A stretch of DNA of 64,000 bases, taken from assembly GCA_934271255.1 (NCBI GenBank), contig CAKQQS010000009.1:1-64000 (forward strand), given 5' to 3'. The DNA is from an uncultured Clostridia bacterium (GTDB lineage Bacteria; Bacillota; Clostridia; Christensenellales; Borkfalkiaceae). Of the stretch, positions 61,120 to 64,000 are shown one piece after another (positions within the stretch are counted from its first letter, which is position 1; every line of letters starts with the position of its first letter). Below the pieces are notes generated by a model that saw only the letters and a list, made by a program, of their open reading frames with translations, searched no databases and was not told where the DNA came from. A program made the position numbers and the translations under genes.

Positions 61120-62067
61120 ATGACGCCAAAGACTTTGAAAATAGGCAATATCGTATTGCCTACGAATATAATTCAAGCGCCGCTTGCCGGTTACACGGAC
61201 TTTAAGTACAGGAAAAACTGTTTAAAGTACGGTTCGGGACTTTGCTTTACCGAAATGGTAAGCGCGAAAGGGCTTTATTACGGCAGCGAAAAAACGGAAG
61301 AACTTTTACGGCTCGGAAACACGGAAACGGTCAAAGCAACGCAGATTTTCGGCAACGAGCCGGAAATAATGCGAGAAGTCATCGAAAGCGAAGTCCTTGC
61401 GCCGTTCGATATAATCGATATAAACATGGGTTGTCCCGTGCCTAAGATTTACAAAAACGGCGAAGGGTCGGCGTTGATAGAAAACCTTGAACTCGTCGGG
61501 AAAATCGTTTCGGCTTGTTCAAAAACGAACAAAATCATAACCGTCAAAACGCGAATAGGTATTCACGACGGCGACAAACAGGTTTTGGAGTTTTGCAAAG
61601 TCGTCGAAGGCAGCGGGGCGCAAATGCTCACCGTACACGGCAGGGTTAAAGACGCTTACTATTCGGGCGCGGTAGATTTCGATACGATAAAAAAAGTCAA
61701 GCAAAGCGTTAAAATCCCCGTTATCGCGAACGGCGGGGTGTTCGATAAAAAAAGTTGCGACGAATTGTACGAAAAAACGGGCGCGGACGGCGTGATGATA
61801 GCAAGGGGGTCGATAGGCAGACCTTGGATATTTTCCGAAGTTGTCGGTAAAAACGTAGAAGTCGACGTCAAGGGGACTATGCTCGACCACTTGTATTCTC
61901 TTGCCGATGCTTTCGGCGAAAAATACGCTTGCGCCGATTTCAGAAAGTTTTACGCGTATTATTTAAAAGGTATTCCGTGTAAAGAACAAAAAATCAGACT
62001 TATGACGAGTTCAACGCTGGAAGAAGCGACGAGTATCATAAACGAGATAAACTTTAACATAAAATAA
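61120..62067 (+). CDS. tRNA-dihydrouridine synthase
   Basis: The 315-residue flavoenzyme has the Dus barrel motifs: IIQAPLAGYTDFKYRKNCLK, IIDINMGCPVPKIYKNGEGS, VKTRIGI, LTVHGR, IPVIANGGVF and GADGVMIARGSIGRPWIF. The active-site cysteine lies in the FTEMVSAKGLYYGS region or its neighbourhood, although the usual cysteine (M-x-x-C) is not obvious there. It reduces uridine in tRNA. The ATG directly follows the flippase stop. Confidence 0.9.
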   Translation: MTPKTLKIGNIVLPTNIIQAPLAGYTDFKYRKNCLKYGSGLCFTEMVSAKGLYYGSEKTEELLRLGNTETVKATQIFGNEPEIMREVIESEVLAPFDIIDINMGCPVPKIYKNGEGSALIENLELVGKIVSACSKTNKIITVKTRIGIHDGDKQVLEFCKVVEGSGAQMLTVHGRVKDAYYSGAVDFDTIKKVKQSVKIPVIANGGVFDKKSCDELYEKTGADGVMIARGSIGRPWIFSEVVGKNVEVDVKGTMLDHLYSLADAFGEKYACADFRKFYAYYLKGIPCKEQKIRLMTSSTLEEATSIINEINFNIK

Positions 62068-62102
62068 ATCGGTTACATACACTACTATTCGGGGGTGCGC
62101 GT

Positions 62103-62765
62103 ATGAAAGTTGCGTTCGTAACGAAAGGCAGAGTGTACGATTTTTTAAGAAAACGTAAAAGTGAAGAACTTTCGGCAGACGTCGTCGTGTTTTCTTTTAA
62201 CGGGCTGGGCGTCGTGAGTTACAAAAAAGAACTCGAAGGCAAAGAAGATAAGTTCGTGGAACTTGCAAAACTTTCCAAAGAATTAAACCGCCCCGTTCTT
62301 TGCGGTTGCGATACGGATACGTTCGGCGTGTACAGAAGAAGCGTAGCCGTCGCCGACGGCGGCAGGCTCTTAGGCGTAAGCGACTGTCTGAACGAGCCCG
62401 TTTACAGCGAATTCAAGTGCGGCAGCGGCGTCAACTCGTACAAAACGTCAAGGGGGCGGATAGGCGTTATCGTCGACAAGGACGTGTATGATATGTCGTT
62501 GTTTGAAAAACTTTCTCACGAAGAGTGCGACGTGATAATATGCGTTATGAAAAGCGTAACCGATCATCTGCCCGAAGTGATGATACGGGCGGGCGGAGTA
62601 TACGCCGGCGTGAGCGCGGCGCTGTGTTCGCTCGGGTATTATTCGGTAACGAACGCCGTCGGAGAAATAATATTTTCGGGACATAAAGAAGAAGATTTTT
62701 GCGAAATCCCCGTAAATCGCAATTACGTCGTGATGAGTTATAAGAAAAGAAGCGCGATATTTTAA
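62103..62765 (+). CDS. Nitrilase-fold protein without apparent catalytic triad
   Basis: The 220-residue protein follows the carbon-nitrogen hydrolase plan: a long helix then RPVLCGCDTDTFGVYRRSVA with VADGGRLLGVSD, RGRIGVIVDKDVYDMSLFEK, and CDVIICVMKS. In true nitrilases the strand after the second half carries the nucleophile Cys; here it reads VDKDVYD. The Glu and Lys positions also seem lost. It is therefore likely a pseudoenzyme or a new branch. A GGGGGTG ribosome binding site precedes the ATG. It is closely spaced (35 bases) after the dus gene. Confidence 0.5.
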   Translation: MKVAFVTKGRVYDFLRKRKSEELSADVVVFSFNGLGVVSYKKELEGKEDKFVELAKLSKELNRPVLCGCDTDTFGVYRRSVAVADGGRLLGVSDCLNEPVYSEFKCGSGVNSYKTSRGRIGVIVDKDVYDMSLFEKLSHEECDVIICVMKSVTDHLPEVMIRAGGVYAGVSAALCSLGYYSVTNAVGEIIFSGHKEEDFCEIPVNRNYVVMSYKKRSAIF

Positions 62766-62825
62766 AAAAATGTCGAAAATAGGATTTTTTATAGAGTTAA
62801 ACGCGGTAATAGCATATTCAAATGC

Positions 62826-62854
62826 TTGACTAAAATCTTGACAAAATGTACAAT
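62826..62854 (+). promoter_or_regulatory. Promoter of the Na/phosphate cotransporter gene
   Basis: TTGACT (62826-62831), 17 bp and TACAAT (62849-62854) lie 55 bases before the ATG at 62910. Confidence 0.75.
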
Positions 62855-62909
62855 TAAAGAGTACTGCTGAAAATTCGGCTGTAATAAAAAAACGAACGAA
62901 GAGGATTTA

Positions 62910-64000
62910 ATGGGCAACGGGATAATAGAAAATATATTCTACCTTTTGGGCGGAGTTGCGGTAATGATGTTCGGAATGCGCGTAATGAGTTCTAACTTGG
63001 AAAAAGTTGCGGGCAATAACATGAAGAAATTACTCGGAAAAATGACCACTAACAGGTTTGCCGGCGTCGGAGTAGGCGCAGTCGTAACCGCGATAATCAA
63101 CAGCAGTACGGCAACTACGGTAATGCTCGTAGGTTTCGTTAATATCGGGTTAATGACTTTAAAGCAAGCGTGCGCGGTAATAATGGGCGCGAACATAGGA
63201 ACGACTATAACGGCTCAGATAATGTCTCTTTCGGGCGTGGGGGCGTTCAACATATCTTCGGTATTCGCGTTGATATCGTTGGTCGGTCTTGTGTTTATAA
63301 TGGTATTCAAAAACGACAAATTAAACAAAACGGGCTACATTTTAATGGGTATAGGTTTAATATTCGTCGCTTTACAGGTAGTCAGCGTAAGCGTCCCGTA
63401 CTTGATTTACGAAAATCCTGTCGACGTCGACAAAAAGTTGTATCCTTTCTTTGAAACGCTGTTCAACGGCAATATGTTTCCTCTTCTTTTAATGCTCATA
63501 GGAATCGTGCTTACCGCTCTGGTACATAGTTCGGCTGCTATAACGGGTATTTTGATAGCGTTAGGCAGCGCAATATCTATGAAAACGGCAATGTTTATAA
63601 TACTCGGATCTAATATCGGTACTTGCGTAACCGCGCTCGTTTCGAGTATGGGGACAAGCACGAACGCTAAAAGAACGGCGGTTATTCACTTGTTGTTCAA
63701 CGTGTTCGGCGCGTTGCTGTTCATCGCTCCCATTTGGATTTGGGGCAACGAAATAGCGATGTTTTTGAAAAAACTCGGCGGAACCACGCAAAGACAAATT
63801 GCAAACTTTCACACGATATTCAACGTGCTTACGACCGTTTTGTTGTTACCGTTTTTGTCGCTCATAGTTAAACTCGCTACGAAGATAGTCCCCGATTCGA
63901 AATCGGAACAAAAAATCAAAACTTATATCGACGACAGACTTCTTGAAACGCCCGCTATTGCCGCGGCGCAGGTAAAGAAGGAAATTATAGAAATGAGCGA
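62910..64000 (+). CDS. Na+/phosphate cotransporter family protein (partial, runs off the window)
   Basis: From ATG 62910, after GAGG, an open frame runs to the window edge (363 codons so far). It begins GNGIIENIFYLLGGVAVMMF and has the duplicated inverted signature of the NptA/PhoU-domain family: INSSTATTVMLVGFVNIG and GANIGTTITAQIMSL in the first half, HSSAAITGILIALG and GSNIGTCVTALVSS in the second. Members import phosphate with sodium. A cytoplasmic tail, possibly a PhoU-like domain, is beginning at the edge (KKEIIEMS). Confidence 0.92.
   Translation, partial: MGNGIIENIFYLLGGVAVMMFGMRVMSSNLEKVAGNNMKKLLGKMTTNRFAGVGVGAVVTAIINSSTATTVMLVGFVNIGLMTLKQACAVIMGANIGTTITAQIMSLSGVGAFNISSVFALISLVGLVFIMVFKNDKLNKTGYILMGIGLIFVALQVVSVSVPYLIYENPVDVDKKLYPFFETLFNGNMFPLLLMLIGIVLTALVHSSAAITGILIALGSAISMKTAMFIILGSNIGTCVTALVSSMGTSTNAKRTAVIHLLFNVFGALLFIAPIWIWGNEIAMFLKKLGGTTQRQIANFHTIFNVLTTVLLLPFLSLIVKLATKIVPDSKSEQKIKTYIDDRLLETPAIAAAQVKKEIIEMS

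Overview
The window looks like the chromosome of an anaerobic, spore-forming Firmicute of the class Clostridia, probably an uncultured gut lineage. I see no 16S gene, so anything finer than class is a guess. The evidence for this is the sporulation regulators SpoIIID and SpoVT and a SigH-type sigma factor, ribosomal protein L27 with the cleavable Firmicutes N-terminal extension, the mrnC-rlmB-sigH gene order, class II galT, and a flavodiiron/rubredoxin oxygen-detoxification protein. Base composition is moderate, and most genes have strong AGGAG-type ribosome binding sites and TTGACA/TATAAT-like promoters with 17-bp spacers.

Layout. 1-2.3 kb: a TIM-barrel-like lipoprotein, then an accessory scar beside a tRNA-Ser(GGA) holding two apparent gene remnants and a possible dispersed repeat with its own minus-strand terminators. 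2.4-4.6 kb: a C_GCAxxG_C_C protein, an AT-rich control region, a small winged-helix/membrane-protein pair and a helical hypothetical gene. 4.7-7.8 kb: rplU-rpmA, then an OGG-type DNA glycosylase overlapping a DEAD-box helicase. 7.9-10.8 kb: a solitary prepilin, a collagen-like surface protein, a GNAT and an aldose-epimerase-like protein. 10.9-16.4 kb: a three-domain flavodiiron protein, a CPBP membrane protease, and a NitT/TauT-type ABC operon behind a structured, attenuator-like leader. 16.4-20.1 kb: the Leloir set galT-galK-galE. 20.1-26.2 kb: spoIIID, then a housekeeping operon mrnC-rlmB-sigH-dnaX-ybaB-recR-gpsA-VOC.

26.4-59.0 kb is the most distinctive part. A vegetative promoter precedes a lipoprotein gene, a complete oligopeptide ABC importer whose subunits carry unusual insertions and tails, a small one-helix protein, a 2515-residue lipid-anchored subtilisin with Ig-like and BspA-type leucine-rich repeats, and four giant repeat-rich lipoproteins. 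Gaps are mostly 0-40 bp and there is no strong U-tract terminator until 58,990, so this reads as a peptide-harvesting surface system: protease and binding lipoproteins on the outer face, with a dedicated importer. Two importer subunits share a W..KL(N/D)P...F(K/R)KK tail motif, present three times.

59.0-64.0 kb: spoVT behind a sequence matching a SigmaG promoter, a SpoVB/MurJ-like flippase, a dus tRNA-dihydrouridine synthase, a nitrilase-fold protein that seems to lack its catalytic residues, and the start of a Na/phosphate cotransporter cut by the window edge.

Several regulatory inferences come directly from the sequence: a likely SigmaE promoter before spoIIID, two apparently leaderless mRNAs, divergent promoters with touching -35 boxes, and a galT promoter inside the terminator of the preceding operon. 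All family assignments are by reading motifs; no database search was run.
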